Origin: CAYVHU01 sp964451415
GTDB lineage: Bacteria; Pseudomonadota; Alphaproteobacteria; Rhodospirillales; Magnetovibrionaceae
Assembly: GCA_964451415.1 (NCBI GenBank)
Contig: CAYVHU010000005.1
Coordinates: 1 to 64,000, forward strand
DNA: 64,000 nt
Direction of reading: 5' to 3'
Both the position numbers and the translations under genes were made by a program. Below are positions 43,360-52,815 of the stretch, in pieces. The notes beneath the pieces were generated by a model. That model was not told the origin of the DNA. It saw only the letters and a program-made list of their open reading frames with translations, and made no database searches. Each line of letters starts with the position of its first letter. The stretch's first letter is position 1.

Positions 43360-44304
43360 ATGGTTCCGGGCGCCAAAAACGAACAAAAACCCCGAAAGAA
43401 AGGCCTGCTTTCGAAGCTTGCGGGCACATTTGGCGGCAAGACCGAGGTCCCGCCTCCCCAGGCGCGGACCAAGACCGCCAAGGTGGCGGCGAAACCGGAA
43501 GCGAAGGTGCAAAAAATCTGGTCGGCACAACGCCTCAATGTGGTGGAAAAGTTGTGGGGCGAGGGTTACGTGACGCCCGGCGGGGCGCAACAAGTACGCA
43601 AGCTGCTTCCCTTTTTGCAGCTTAATAGTAAAAAAAGCCTGTTGTTGCTGGGCGCGGGGCTGGGGGGCATCAATGAGACGGTTGTCGAGGCGACGGGCGT
43701 GTGGGTGACCGGCCTTGAGCGCGACCGTGAGCTGGCGGAAATCGGCTTTGAGAGCATGAAACGCGCGGGCCTCAAACGGCAGGCTCCGGTGCGTTACAAT
43801 TCCCTGGAGAGTCCAGAGCTTAAGCCCAAGTCCTTTGATGCGGCGGTGTCGTTCGAGGGGCTCATTGCGGTCAAGGATAAAAAAGCGCTCTTTGCGGCCG
43901 TTTGCGAGGCGTTGCGTATTAATGGTGAGCTGATGTTTACGGCTCTCGCATTGCCCGATGCCAATGCGCCCAACGAAGAGGTCATGGCCTGGATTGCAGG
44001 AGAACACGAATCGGCGCAACCCCACCCCTGGCCGGTTGAGGCGATGGTGGCGTTGTTGTCTTCGCTGGACATGGAAGTTCGTCCGACGGAAGATTTTACG
44101 CGCGAGTACCGCCATTGGGTGACGAGTGGATTTTCAACGATGTTGTCTTCCCTCGATTTGATGCAGCTCAGGGAAATTGGGCCAGAGCTTCTGAGCGAGT
44201 TGGAGAACTGGACCCGACGCATCAAGGCTATCGAATCCGGGGGTCTTAAGGCCGTTCGCTATCACGCCGTTCGCCCTCCGGAGCGCCACAGAACGCTTGG
44301 GTAA
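43360..44304 (+). CDS. Class I SAM-dependent methyltransferase-like protein
   Basis: The 314-residue protein has a basic, Pro/Ala-rich N-terminal part (1-50) and a Rossmann methyltransferase domain. Motif I is LLLLGAGLGGINETVV, the acidic residue of motif II is in GLERDRELAE, and FDAAVSFEGLIAV resembles motif IV. The substrate is unknown. The ATG 43360 is preferred over an upstream GTG that overlaps the HTH gene. It converges with hslU at a distance of 8 bases. Confidence 0.75.
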   Translation: MVPGAKNEQKPRKKGLLSKLAGTFGGKTEVPPPQARTKTAKVAAKPEAKVQKIWSAQRLNVVEKLWGEGYVTPGGAQQVRKLLPFLQLNSKKSLLLLGAGLGGINETVVEATGVWVTGLERDRELAEIGFESMKRAGLKRQAPVRYNSLESPELKPKSFDAAVSFEGLIAVKDKKALFAAVCEALRINGELMFTALALPDANAPNEEVMAWIAGEHESAQPHPWPVEAMVALLSSLDMEVRPTEDFTREYRHWVTSGFSTMLSSLDLMQLREIGPELLSELENWTRRIKAIESGGLKAVRYHAVRPPERHRTLG

Positions 44305-44312
44305 GCCCAATG

Positions 44313-45623
44313 TTACAAAATGAATCTTCTGAGATCGGCGTCCTTGGCCAACGGCGCCACGGTTTCGCGAACGATGGCGTCGTCGATGATGACGGTTTCG
44401 CCGGCGCGTTCGCTGGCGTTGAAGCTGATCTCTTCGAGCAATTTCTCCATAACCGTATGCAAACGCCGTGCACCGATGTTTTCAACCGTGGAATTGATCT
44501 CCGCGGCGAGTGTCGCCAGGGCGTTGATGGCGTCGTCGGTGAATTCCAACGTCACGTTTTCAACGTTCATCAAGGCTATGTATTGTTTGATCAGGCTTGA
44601 TTCCGGCTCGGTCAGGATGCGCACGAAATCATCGCGATTCAAGGCGGTTAATTCCACCCGGATCGGCAGGCGACCCTGAAGTTCTGGCAGCAGATCGGCA
44701 GGTTTAGCGACGTGGAAAGCGCCCGAAGCGATAAACAGGATATGGTCCGTTTTCACCGGTCCGCGCTTGGTCGAAACGGTTGTGCCTTCGATTAACGGCA
44801 GTAAGTCGCGTTGCACGCCTTCGCGCGAAACGTCCGCGCCGGAGCGATCGGCGCGTATGGCGATTTTATCCAGTTCATCAAGGAACACGATGCCACCCGT
44901 TTCCACTTTGTGGATGGCTTCTTTGGTGAGGGCTTCTTCGTCCACCAGTTTTTCGGCTTCTTCACTGACCAAGATCTCGTAACTGTCGGCTACCGTCATT
45001 TTTTTCGGTTTGGTTTGCTGGCCCAGCGCACCGCCTAAAATTTCATTCAGATTAATCATGCCGACTTGCGCACCGGGCATGCCGGGAATATCGAAGCTAG
45101 GCATGGCGCCGGGGCCTGCATCGCGCATCTGAATTTCGATTTCGCGGTCGTCCAACTGGCCTTCGCGCAGTTTTTTACGGAACTTCTGGCGTGTTTCTTC
45201 CGAAGCGCCGTCACCGACCAGGGCGTCCAGCACACGTTCTTCCGCCGCCAGCTCGGCCTTGGCCAAGACCTGGGATTTGTGGTGTTCACGCACCATGTGG
45301 ACGGACGTTTCCACCAGATCGCGTACGATTTGTTCCACATCGCGCCCGACATAGCCGACTTCGGTGAACTTGGTGGCTTCGACTTTGATGAACGGCGAGT
45401 TGGCGAGCTTTGCCAAACGCCGTGCAATTTCCGTTTTGCCGACACCGGTGGGGCCGATCATGAGAATGTTTTTAGGCAGAATCTCATCACGCATATCACC
45501 GCTGATCTGCTGGCGCCGCCAGCGATTGCGCAAGGCCACCGCAACGGCACGTTTGGCGTCATCCTGACCGACAATGAAACGGTCCAGTTCCGAAACGATT
45601 TCCCGGGGAGTAAAAGTGCTCAT
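44313..45623 (-). CDS. hslU: ATP-dependent protease ATPase subunit HslU
   Basis: From ATG 45623 the protein has 436 residues. It shows TPREIVSELDRFIVGQDDAK, Walker A IGPTGVGKTEIARRLA, the pore loop region EVGYVGRDVEQIVRDL, Walker B GGIVFLDELDKIA and the C-terminal end RRFIL that docks into HslV. It unfolds substrates for the HslV peptidase. The ATG overlaps the hslV stop by 4 bases. An intermediate I domain with the expected length is present. Confidence 0.97.
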   Translation of the reverse strand: MSTFTPREIVSELDRFIVGQDDAKRAVAVALRNRWRRQQISGDMRDEILPKNILMIGPTGVGKTEIARRLAKLANSPFIKVEATKFTEVGYVGRDVEQIVRDLVETSVHMVREHHKSQVLAKAELAAEERVLDALVGDGASEETRQKFRKKLREGQLDDREIEIQMRDAGPGAMPSFDIPGMPGAQVGMINLNEILGGALGQQTKPKKMTVADSYEILVSEEAEKLVDEEALTKEAIHKVETGGIVFLDELDKIAIRADRSGADVSREGVQRDLLPLIEGTTVSTKRGPVKTDHILFIASGAFHVAKPADLLPELQGRLPIRVELTALNRDDFVRILTEPESSLIKQYIALMNVENVTLEFTDDAINALATLAAEINSTVENIGARRLHTVMEKLLEEISFNASERAGETVIIDDAIVRETVAPLAKDADLRRFIL

Positions 45624-46189
45624 GTAAGTTCGATCTTTTCCAAGGTGAAAGAAGCGTTGGTGTAGACGCAAATTTCGGCGGCAATTGTCATGGCGCGACG
45701 TGCAAGATCTTCGGCGCCCATATTTTCTTGGGGATAGAGGGCGCGCGCGGCGGCCAGCGCATAGTTGCCGCCCGAGCCGATGGCCATCACGCCGTCATCG
45801 GGCTCCAGTACGTCCCCGGTGCCCGTTAGTATCAGCGATACGTCCTTGTCCGCAACCAGCATCATGGCTTCCAGACGGCGCAGATAGCGATCCGTGCGCC
45901 AGTCCTTTGCCAGTTCTACGCAGGCGCGGGTAAGTTGTCCGGGGTACTGTTCCAGTTTCGTCTCCAGGCGTTCGAACAAGGTGAAGGCATCCGCCGTTGC
46001 GCCTGCGAAACCTCCCATCACGTCGCCCGCGCCCAGTTTGCGGACCTTGCGCGCGGTGCCCTTGACCACGGTGTCGCCGAGACTGACCTGACCGTCGCCG
46101 ATCATGACCACTTTTTTGTCCTTACGGACAGACAAAATGGTCGTGCCGTGCCATGTGGCCGGACCCTGTGCGGTAGTGTTATCGTGCAT
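45620..46189 (-). CDS. hslV: ATP-dependent protease peptidase subunit HslV
   Basis: The 189-residue proteasome-like peptidase has a short propeptide ending in WHG. The catalytic Thr is the first of TTILSVRKDKKVVMIGDGQV. MGGFAGATADAFTLFERLE and GSGGNYALAAARAL are typical. It forms the proteolytic core of the HslUV complex. An AGGAGC ribosome site precedes the ATG. It is divergent from hisB, with 149 bases between the starts that hold both promoters; no certain heat-shock promoter was identified. Confidence 0.97.
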   Translation of the reverse strand: MHDNTTAQGPATWHGTTILSVRKDKKVVMIGDGQVSLGDTVVKGTARKVRKLGAGDVMGGFAGATADAFTLFERLETKLEQYPGQLTRACVELAKDWRTDRYLRRLEAMMLVADKDVSLILTGTGDVLEPDDGVMAIGSGGNYALAAARALYPQENMGAEDLARRAMTIAAEICVYTNASFTLEKIELT

Positions 46190-46338
46190 AAAAGCTCCTG
46201 GGACGGTGCGAGGGAAGTCCCTTCGATGTAGGCCGAAGCACGCGTTTCGTCAAGGCATCCGCGTGCGAAGGGCTTGCTCTGGTACAGGGCGCGTGAAACT
46301 GTTACAAGAAGGCGTCTTTGGTATAGGGAGGACGCCAG

Positions 46339-46938
46339 ATGCGGACCGGACGCACCCAGCGCAAGACCCATGAAACGCAGATAACCGTTGAAGTTTGCCT
46401 GGATGGTGCGGGCCAGTACGACATTTCCACCGGTATCGGGTTTTTGGACCACATGCTGGAGCAGTTGTCGCGCCATAGCCTGATCGATATCAAGCTCAAG
46501 GCTCAAGGCGACCTGCACATCGATTTTCACCACACCGTTGAAGACGTCGGTCTGGCGCTGGGCGAGGCCGTCGCCCAGGCGCTGGGGGAACGCAAGGGGA
46601 TTGCGCGTTACGCCAGCGCCCTTGCGCCCATGGACGAAACCTTGACTCGCGTTGCCCTGGATTGTTCGAACCGTCCGTATCTGGTGTGGAAGGTGGATTT
46701 CCAACGCGATAAATTGGGAGACATGGATACTGAATTGTTCCGTGAATGGTTTGCCGCTTTTGCGCAAACGGGCGGGTTGACCTTGCATGTCGAGACCTTT
46801 TACGGTGAAAACAATCACCATATCGCTGAAAGTTGTTTCAAGGCGTTGGCGCGCGCCTTGCGCCGGGCGGTGGAAATTGACCCGCGCAGGGCAGGACAGG
46901 TTCCTTCCACAAAAGGTGTCTTGGGCGGCTCGTTGTAG
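46339..46938 (+). CDS. hisB: Imidazoleglycerol-phosphate dehydratase
   Basis: The 199-residue enzyme is the monofunctional HisB without a phosphatase domain. Metal-binding motifs are GFLDHMLEQLSRHS and DIDFHHTVEDVGLALGEA (as HIDFHHTVEDVG), and ENNHHIAESCFKALARALR is the second set. It catalyses step six of histidine synthesis. An AGGGAGG ribosome site is 8 bases before the ATG. It opens the hisB-DUF2628-hisH-hisA-hisF-hisE operon. Confidence 0.96.
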   Translation: MRTGRTQRKTHETQITVEVCLDGAGQYDISTGIGFLDHMLEQLSRHSLIDIKLKAQGDLHIDFHHTVEDVGLALGEAVAQALGERKGIARYASALAPMDETLTRVALDCSNRPYLVWKVDFQRDKLGDMDTELFREWFAAFAQTGGLTLHVETFYGENNHHIAESCFKALARALRRAVEIDPRRAGQVPSTKGVLGGSL

Positions 46939-46951
46939 GGTCGAGAAAACC

Positions 46952-47347
46952 ATGAATATTTTTTCCGTACACATTCGCGATAGCGATGTGAAACCGTGCC
47001 TCGTGGTCGTCAAGGAAGGCTTTTCCTGGGGGGCGGCTTTGTTTGGTTTTTTGTGGGCCCCGTTTGTCGGCGCGTGGGGGCTGGCCGCGTTTTTGCTTGT
47101 GGTGGAAGGAATCATCGAGATTTGGATGAAAGCGTTGTTGTTGAGTCCCATTCAACTGACCGTGGTGCATCTGGGGCAGGCCGTCATTATCGGCTTGGCC
47201 GCCAATGAACTGCGCCGTGTTTTTTTGGCGTGGCGCGGCGTGGTGGAAGCGGACGTGGTGATGGCGTCTGGCCGGGAAGAAGCCGAACGCAATTATCTTG
47301 AAGATCACCCGGATTTTGCAGCCAGACTGTTGAGGGCTGGCGCATGA
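46952..47347 (+). CDS. DUF2628 membrane protein
   Basis: The 131-residue protein has two hydrophobic stretches (about 25-50 with FSWGAALFGFLWAPFVGAWG, and 65-85 with LTVVHLGQAVIIGLAANEL) typical of DUF2628. The function is unknown. It lies inside the his operon between hisB and hisH and overlaps hisH by 4 bases. Its constant presence in this position in many alphaproteobacteria is from memory and does not show a role in histidine synthesis. Confidence 0.82.
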   Translation: MNIFSVHIRDSDVKPCLVVVKEGFSWGAALFGFLWAPFVGAWGLAAFLLVVEGIIEIWMKALLLSPIQLTVVHLGQAVIIGLAANELRRVFLAWRGVVEADVVMASGREEAERNYLEDHPDFAARLLRAGA

Positions 47348-47985
47348 AGGTTGTGATCATCGACTATGGCTCCGGCAATTTGCGCTCCGCTGCCAAAGCT
47401 TTTGCGTATGCGGCAGATGATCACGATAGCGCCGTTGAGGTGGTCGTTAGTGGTGTACCCGACCAGATTGCCACGGCGGATCGTCTTGTGCTGCCCGGCG
47501 TTGGCGCGTTTGCCGCCGGCAAAGCGGGATTGGAGGCCGTGGACGGCCTGCATGACGCCCTGAACGAGGCCGTGATAGCAAAGGGCCGTCCTTTTTTCGG
47601 GATTTGTGTCGGCATGCAATTGATGGCTGATGTGGGTCATGAATTTGGCGATACGCCGGGCCTGGGATGGATTGCCGGCCAGGTGTCGGAAATCAAACCC
47701 CACGACCACACCCTTAAAATTCCACATATGGGTTGGAACGATTTGCATTTGCTGGGCGCACATCCTTTATTTGCCGGTGTGAAGTCGGGCGAGCATGCTT
47801 ATTTTGTGCACTCCTATGCTTTTTGTGCGGACAATGAGACGGACGTTCTGGCACAGGTGGATTATGCGGGACCGGTGACGGCGGCGATTGGTCGCGACAA
47901 TATGTTCGGCACCCAGTTTCACCCGGAAAAAAGCCAGGCGGTGGGCTTGAAAATTATCGCCAATTTTTTGCGCTGGAAACCATGA
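47344..47985 (+). CDS. hisH: Imidazole glycerol phosphate synthase glutaminase subunit HisH
   Basis: The 213-residue class I amidotransferase has the catalytic Cys in FGICVGMQLMAD and the His/Glu pair in TQFHPEKSQAVG. It releases ammonia from glutamine and passes it to HisF. The GDTPGLGWI and PHMGWNDLHL segments are typical of HisH. It overlaps the DUF2628 gene by 4 bases and precedes hisA by 14 bases. Confidence 0.96.
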   Translation: MKVVIIDYGSGNLRSAAKAFAYAADDHDSAVEVVVSGVPDQIATADRLVLPGVGAFAAGKAGLEAVDGLHDALNEAVIAKGRPFFGICVGMQLMADVGHEFGDTPGLGWIAGQVSEIKPHDHTLKIPHMGWNDLHLLGAHPLFAGVKSGEHAYFVHSYAFCADNETDVLAQVDYAGPVTAAIGRDNMFGTQFHPEKSQAVGLKIIANFLRWKP

Positions 47986-47999
47986 GGCCGAGTTGATCG

Positions 48000-48737
48000 A
48001 TGATTTTTTTCCCCGCCATTGATTTGAAGGACGGCCAGTGCGTGCGCTTGTTGCGCGGCGAGATGGATCAGGCCACCGTGTTCAACGACAATCCCGGCGC
48101 CCAGGCAAAGGCCTTTGTCGATGAGGGCTGCGAATGGATTCACGTGGTCGATCTCAACGGTGCGTTTGCAGGCAAGCCGGTCAATGCGCATGCCGTAGAC
48201 GGCATCCTTGCACAAGCCCGGGTTCCGGTGGAATTGGGTGGCGGCATTCGCGATATGCAGACCGTCGAATTTTGGATTGATCGCGGTGTGCGCCGGGTGA
48301 TCTTGGGGACCGTTGCCTTGCGCAACCCGGATTTCGTTATTGAAGCTTGTAAGGCGTTTCCCGGCCATATTGCGGTCGGTGTCGATGCCAAGGACGGTTT
48401 TGTCGCGGTGGAAGGCTGGGCCGAGGTTTCGGATTTGGCGGCGCTGGATTTGGCGCGTAAGTTCGAAGACGTGGGCGTTTCCGCTATTATCTTCACCGAC
48501 ATTGCACGCGATGGTCTGATGCAGGGCCCGAACATCGACAGCACGTTGGAGCTTGCGCGCGCCATCACCACGCCGGTGATTGCCTCCGGCGGCGTGTCAT
48601 CCATGGACGATTTGCAAGTGCTGAAAGAACGCGGCGGCGACGTGCTGGAGGGCGTGATTTCAGGTCGCGCGGTGTATGATGGCGCGATCAAGGTCCGTGC
48701 GGCGGTGGATTTGCTGAAGGATAGCAAGACATGTTGA
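48000..48737 (+). CDS. hisA: ProFAR isomerase HisA
   Basis: The 245-residue (beta/alpha)8 barrel begins with FFPAIDLKDGQCVRLLRGE, in which the Asp is catalytic. The second catalytic Asp is in IFTDIARDGLMQGPN, and VIASGGVSSMDDL binds phosphate. It isomerises ProFAR to PRFAR in histidine synthesis. It overlaps hisF by 7 bases. Confidence 0.96.
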   Translation: MIFFPAIDLKDGQCVRLLRGEMDQATVFNDNPGAQAKAFVDEGCEWIHVVDLNGAFAGKPVNAHAVDGILAQARVPVELGGGIRDMQTVEFWIDRGVRRVILGTVALRNPDFVIEACKAFPGHIAVGVDAKDGFVAVEGWAEVSDLAALDLARKFEDVGVSAIIFTDIARDGLMQGPNIDSTLELARAITTPVIASGGVSSMDDLQVLKERGGDVLEGVISGRAVYDGAIKVRAAVDLLKDSKTC

Positions 48738-49513
48738 AGGCGCGCATCATTCCCTGTCTCGATGTCGAAGGCGGCCGCGTGGTCAAGGGCGTTAATTTTG
48801 TCGATCTGGTAGATGCGGGCGACCCGGTGGAACAGGCGCGCGTTTACGACCGCGCTGGGGCGGACGAACTGACGTTTCTCGACATCACCGCCAGCGTTGA
48901 GAACCGTGACACCATCTACGATGTGGTCAACCGCACGGCGGAACAATGCTTCATGCCCTTGACCGTGGGCGGCGGCGTGCGCACCACCGAAGACATTCGC
49001 AAGCTTTTATTGGCGGGGGCGGACAAGGCGTCGATCAATACTGCGGCAGTGAAAAATCCTGAATTTGTTAAGGAAGCCGCGGAACAATTCGGGGCTCAGT
49101 GTATCGTTGTTGCCGTTGATGCCAAGACCGTGGCGCCGGGTAAATTTGAAATTTTCACCCATGGCGGGCGAGAGCCCACCGGCATTGATGCGGTAGAATG
49201 GGCGCAACGCATGGCGGCCTACGGGGCCGGGGAAATCTTGCTGACGTCCATGGACCGTGACGGCACGCGTCGGGGTTTCAATATTGAATTGACCCGCGCG
49301 ATCTCGGATGCGGTCGCGGTGCCGGTGATCGCATCGGGGGGCGTCGGAACCTTGGAACACATGGTCGAGGGCATTCGTGACGGACATGCTTCTGCTGTTT
49401 TGGCGGCTTCGATTTTTCATTTTGGCACATTCACCATCGCCGAAACCAAACGGTATATGGCGGCCCATGGGATCGAGGTGCGCCTGGACGGTCTTGAGGA
49501 GGGTTCGTCATGA
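48731..49513 (+). CDS. hisF: Imidazole glycerol phosphate synthase cyclase subunit HisF
   Basis: The 260-residue barrel protein starts with KARIIPCLDVEGGRVVKGVN (catalytic Asp in LDV). The other Asp is in LLTSMDRDGTRRGF, and VIASGGVGTLEHM binds phosphate. It uses ammonia from HisH to make imidazole glycerol phosphate and AICAR. Its stop overlaps the ATG of hisE by 4 bases. Confidence 0.96.
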   Translation: MLKARIIPCLDVEGGRVVKGVNFVDLVDAGDPVEQARVYDRAGADELTFLDITASVENRDTIYDVVNRTAEQCFMPLTVGGGVRTTEDIRKLLLAGADKASINTAAVKNPEFVKEAAEQFGAQCIVVAVDAKTVAPGKFEIFTHGGREPTGIDAVEWAQRMAAYGAGEILLTSMDRDGTRRGFNIELTRAISDAVAVPVIASGGVGTLEHMVEGIRDGHASAVLAASIFHFGTFTIAETKRYMAAHGIEVRLDGLEEGSS

Positions 49514-49833
49514 ACGCGGAAATTCTAGAGCGTCTTTACGCCACCATTGAAAGCCGCAAGGGAGCCGATCCGCAGACTTCATGGACGGCGAAACTGTTTT
49601 CCCAAGGCCGCAACGCCATCGTGCAGAAAGTCGGCGAAGAAGCCGTTGAGGTCAACATTGCGGCCCTCACCGAAGGCGAGGATGCGTTGGCGTCGGAAAG
49701 TGCGGATTTGCTGTATCATCTTTTGGTGCTGTGGGCGGATGCGGGCGTAAAGCCTCAAGACGTGTGGGCCAAACTGGCGGCGCGCGAAGGCACGTCCGGC
49801 ATTGCTGAGAAAAACGCACGGGATCAATCGTAA
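49510..49833 (+). CDS. hisE: Phosphoribosyl-ATP pyrophosphatase
   Basis: The 107-residue HisE hydrolyses phosphoribosyl-ATP to phosphoribosyl-AMP. It has KLFSQGRNAIVQKVGEEAVE and SADLLYHLLVLWADAGV, the conserved acidic helices that hold magnesium. It is not fused to HisI. It is the last his gene here; hisG, hisD, hisC and hisI are elsewhere. Confidence 0.94.
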   Translation: MNAEILERLYATIESRKGADPQTSWTAKLFSQGRNAIVQKVGEEAVEVNIAALTEGEDALASESADLLYHLLVLWADAGVKPQDVWAKLAAREGTSGIAEKNARDQS

Positions 49834-49850
49834 TCGGGAGAACGCTTTCA

Positions 49851-50216
49851 ATGTCTTATGACAGCGACAATATTTTCGCCAAAATTCTGCGTGGTGAAAT
49901 TCCGTGCGACAAGGTTTATGAAGATGATTGGGCGCTGGCGTTCAACGATATCAATCCCCAGGCTCCGGTGCATGTTCTGGTGATTCCCAAGGGTGCGTAT
50001 GTGTCCATCGACGATTTCACGACCGACGCCGAGGATGCCGAAATTGCCGGTTTTTACCGCGCTGTCGGCCATGTTGCGCGCGCGTTGGGTGTGGTTGAAG
50101 CAGGCTATCGCACGCTCAATAACACCGGCGCTGACGGCGGGCAGGAAGTTCCGCACTTTCACGTTCACCTTTTTGCCGGGCGCCCGCTTGGCCCCATGCT
50201 GTCCCCTGCCTTATGA
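49851..50216 (+). CDS. HIT (histidine triad, HINT-like) protein
   Basis: The 121-residue protein shows the HINT layout: IFAKILRGEIPCDKVYEDD near the N-terminus and the triad HFHVHLFAGRPLG at the C-terminus. HINT proteins hydrolyse nucleoside phosphoramidates. It is 17 bases after hisE, a frequent arrangement in alphaproteobacteria, although no link to histidine synthesis is known. It converges on the yifB-like gene. Confidence 0.93.
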   Translation: MSYDSDNIFAKILRGEIPCDKVYEDDWALAFNDINPQAPVHVLVIPKGAYVSIDDFTTDAEDAEIAGFYRAVGHVARALGVVEAGYRTLNNTGADGGQEVPHFHVHLFAGRPLGPMLSPAL

Positions 50217-50249
50217 TTAAGCACGCACAAATGGGGTCAGGTCTTGATC

Positions 50250-51794
50250 TTAGCTTAAAATGGTCAGCCGTCCGGGCATATGGCGGCGGTAGCTGAGGGA
50301 TTCGGCGATGTGGATTTTATGCACGCCCTCGGAGCCATCCAAATCTGCGATGGTGCGTGCCACGCGTTTGACCCGATTATAACCACGCGCGCTGAGGTGC
50401 ATGCGTCCGGCGGCTTCCGTCAACAGGGCTTGAGCACCGGCGTCCAGTTGGGCGATGGTCTCCAGGGTCTGTCCATCGGCTTCCCCATTGGTGCGTGCGC
50501 TTGCGTTAAGCGCCTTTAAGCGTTCGAGCTGGCGTGTTCGTGCCGCGACCACCCGAATCTTAACGTGAGCGCTGGTTTCGCGTGGCGCCGGCAAAGTAAG
50601 ATCGGCGGCGGAGACCTGAGGAACTTCGACATGCAGGTCGATACGATCCAGCAACGGTCCCGAAAGGCGGCCCTGGTAATCTTCGGCGCATTTCGGGGCG
50701 CGTGAGCACGCCTGGCCCGGATCGTCGAGATACCCGCAGCGGCACGGGTTCATGGCGGCGATCAACTGGAAGCGCGCCGGATATGAAACATGTGCATTGG
50801 CCCGCGCCACCTGGGCCTGACCGGATTCAATGGGTTGGCGCAGGGCTTCCAGCGCGGGACGTTGAAATTCCGGCAGTTCATCAAGAAACAAAACGCCCAA
50901 ATGAGCCAGGGATACTTCGCCAGGGTGGGCCTGACGACCACCACCCACCAGGGCAGCCTGTGACGCTGAATGGTGTGGATCGCGGAAGGGGCGGGTCCGC
51001 ATCAAACCGCCCTCCGGTAATGTTCCGCATAAGGAATGAATCATGGAGACTTCTAGCGCCTCTTCCGCACTCAGTGGCGGCAGAATGCCGGGAAGCCGAC
51101 GTGCCAGCAGAGATTTTCCTGAACCAGGCGGTCCGCTCATGAGCATATTATGTCCGCCCGCGGCGGCGATTTCCAAGGCGCGTTTGGCCGTTTCCTGGCC
51201 TTTGATGTCGGCAAGGTCCAGCGCAGCATAGGGATCTTCGCCCGGGTCCGGGTCAAAATGCGGATCGGGTCGGGTTAAGACCTGTATACCCTTAAAATGA
51301 TTGAGTAATTCTATCAGCGAATGGGGGGCGAGAACCTCAAATTCAGCACCCGCCCAAACCGCCTCACTCCCTTGCGCCGCCGGGCAGATCAGACCCAGAT
51401 TTCGATTGGCGGCATGAATCGCTGCGGGAAGGATTCCGTTGACGGCGCTGAGGGCACCATCCAGCGCCAATTCCCCCAAGGCCATATAAGAAGCCATGGC
51501 ATCCGTGGGCAGAACGTCCATGGCGCTAAGCAGGCCCAGTGCGATGGGCAGGTCGAAGTGAGACCCCTCCTTAAGGGTATCGGCGGGGCTTAGGTTTATC
51601 GTGATTCGTTTTGAGGGCAACGCGAGCCCCAAAGCCGATAATGCCGCGCGCACGCGTTCTTTTGCTTCCGTAACGATTTTGTTGGGTAAGCCGACGATGG
51701 TGAACGTCGGCAGGCCAGAGGCCATGTGCACCTGAACATCAACGGGTAAAACATCAATGCCTTGAAAGGCGGCGGTGGCGATGCGTGCGACCAT
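50250..51794 (-). CDS. YifB/ComM family Mg-chelatase-like AAA ATPase
   Basis: The 514-residue protein has the N-terminal Lon-substrate-like fold (QVHMASGLPTFTIVGLPNK), Walker A in MSGPPGSGKSLLARRLPG, Walker B in GVLFLDELPEFQR, and the C-terminal AAA lid with GYNRVKRVARTIADL. In Vibrio and Haemophilus ComM acts as a branch-migration helicase in natural transformation; whether this organism is competent is unknown. It is on the minus strand, 77 bases from gshB. Confidence 0.93.
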   Translation of the reverse strand: MVARIATAAFQGIDVLPVDVQVHMASGLPTFTIVGLPNKIVTEAKERVRAALSALGLALPSKRITINLSPADTLKEGSHFDLPIALGLLSAMDVLPTDAMASYMALGELALDGALSAVNGILPAAIHAANRNLGLICPAAQGSEAVWAGAEFEVLAPHSLIELLNHFKGIQVLTRPDPHFDPDPGEDPYAALDLADIKGQETAKRALEIAAAGGHNMLMSGPPGSGKSLLARRLPGILPPLSAEEALEVSMIHSLCGTLPEGGLMRTRPFRDPHHSASQAALVGGGRQAHPGEVSLAHLGVLFLDELPEFQRPALEALRQPIESGQAQVARANAHVSYPARFQLIAAMNPCRCGYLDDPGQACSRAPKCAEDYQGRLSGPLLDRIDLHVEVPQVSAADLTLPAPRETSAHVKIRVVAARTRQLERLKALNASARTNGEADGQTLETIAQLDAGAQALLTEAAGRMHLSARGYNRVKRVARTIADLDGSEGVHKIHIAESLSYRRHMPGRLTILS

Positions 51795-51870
51795 GAAGCG
51801 GCGGTTCCTCCCGTGTTACGATGGGACGGGAGTGTAGTGCGGCAATATTATTCACGCAAAGGGGTTTCTT

Positions 51871-52815
51871 TCAGGTCTCAAGGCGCACCTCAATGGCGTC
51901 CCAGATTTTTTCTTCCAAAGCAACGTTGTCAAACCGTCTGATTTCCTGCAATCCCGTGGGTGAAGTGACATTGATTTCAGTGAGATAGCCGCCGATGACA
52001 TCGATACCCGCAAAAATCATACCGCGGGCCTTCAAGTCACCGCCGATTGCAGCGCAAATTTCGTGCTCTCGCGGGTTCAGGACCGCCGGTTCCGCCAGAC
52101 CGCCCGCGTGCATGTTGGAGCGCGCCTCCCCTTTCAGTGGGACACGGTTGATTGCGCCCGCGGGCTCACCGTCGATCAGGATGATGCGCTTGTCGCCTTG
52201 GCGTACGGCGGGAATATAGGCTTGTACCACCAGCGGTTCGCGCGTGTTGTCCATATGAAGTTCCAGCAATGTATTTAAGTTTTCGTCGTCGGGTTTGATA
52301 TGAAACACCCCCCAGCCGCCGTTGCCGTACAGGGGTTTGACGATGATATCTTTGTGTTTTTCACGAAACGTCTTTACGGATTGCACATCACGGGTGATTA
52401 GCGTTGGCGGCGCCAGATCGGGGAAACGCGCTATATAAAGTTTTTCGGGGTTGTTGCGAACTTCGGTGGGGTTGTTCACGACCAGCACGTCCGCCGCCAG
52501 CATATCCAGCAGGTACGTGGTGGTGAGGTAGGCCATGTCAAAAGGCGGGTCTTGGCGCAACCACACCACATCCATTGTTCTCAGGTCCGTCAGTTCTGCG
52601 GCTTCAAGTGTGAAGTGGTCGGCGAGGTCAAGGCGTAGCTCCAGGCGCTGCAGGCGTGCCAGCACACGTCCGTCCTCGAACATCAAGGCGTCGGGATGAT
52701 AGTAAAACAATTCATAGCCACGTCGCTGTGCTTCCAGCCCGATGACGAAGGTCGAATCGGCCTCGATGTTGACGGCGTCTACGGGGTCCATTTGCAATGC
52801 AACTTTAAGGCTCAT
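51871..52815 (-). CDS. gshB: Glutathione synthetase
   Basis: The 314-residue ATP-grasp enzyme has VALQMDPVDAVNIEADSTF at its start, the FDMAYLTTTYLLDML part of the N-terminal domain, IIVKPLYGNGGWGVFHIK and the VQAYIPAVRQGDKRIILIDG ATP-grasp core. It joins gamma-glutamylcysteine and glycine. Its ATG overlaps the stop of the SirB1-type gene by 4 bases. gshA is not in the window. Confidence 0.95.
   Translation of the reverse strand: MSLKVALQMDPVDAVNIEADSTFVIGLEAQRRGYELFYYHPDALMFEDGRVLARLQRLELRLDLADHFTLEAAELTDLRTMDVVWLRQDPPFDMAYLTTTYLLDMLAADVLVVNNPTEVRNNPEKLYIARFPDLAPPTLITRDVQSVKTFREKHKDIIVKPLYGNGGWGVFHIKPDDENLNTLLELHMDNTREPLVVQAYIPAVRQGDKRIILIDGEPAGAINRVPLKGEARSNMHAGGLAEPAVLNPREHEICAAIGGDLKARGMIFAGIDVIGGYLTEINVTSPTGLQEIRRFDNVALEEKIWDAIEVRLET

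Noticed and set aside
46102..47151. A 349-codon open frame on the minus strand opposite hisB and DUF2628
   Set aside because: It is antisense to hisB and runs into the hslV promoter region; no family features.
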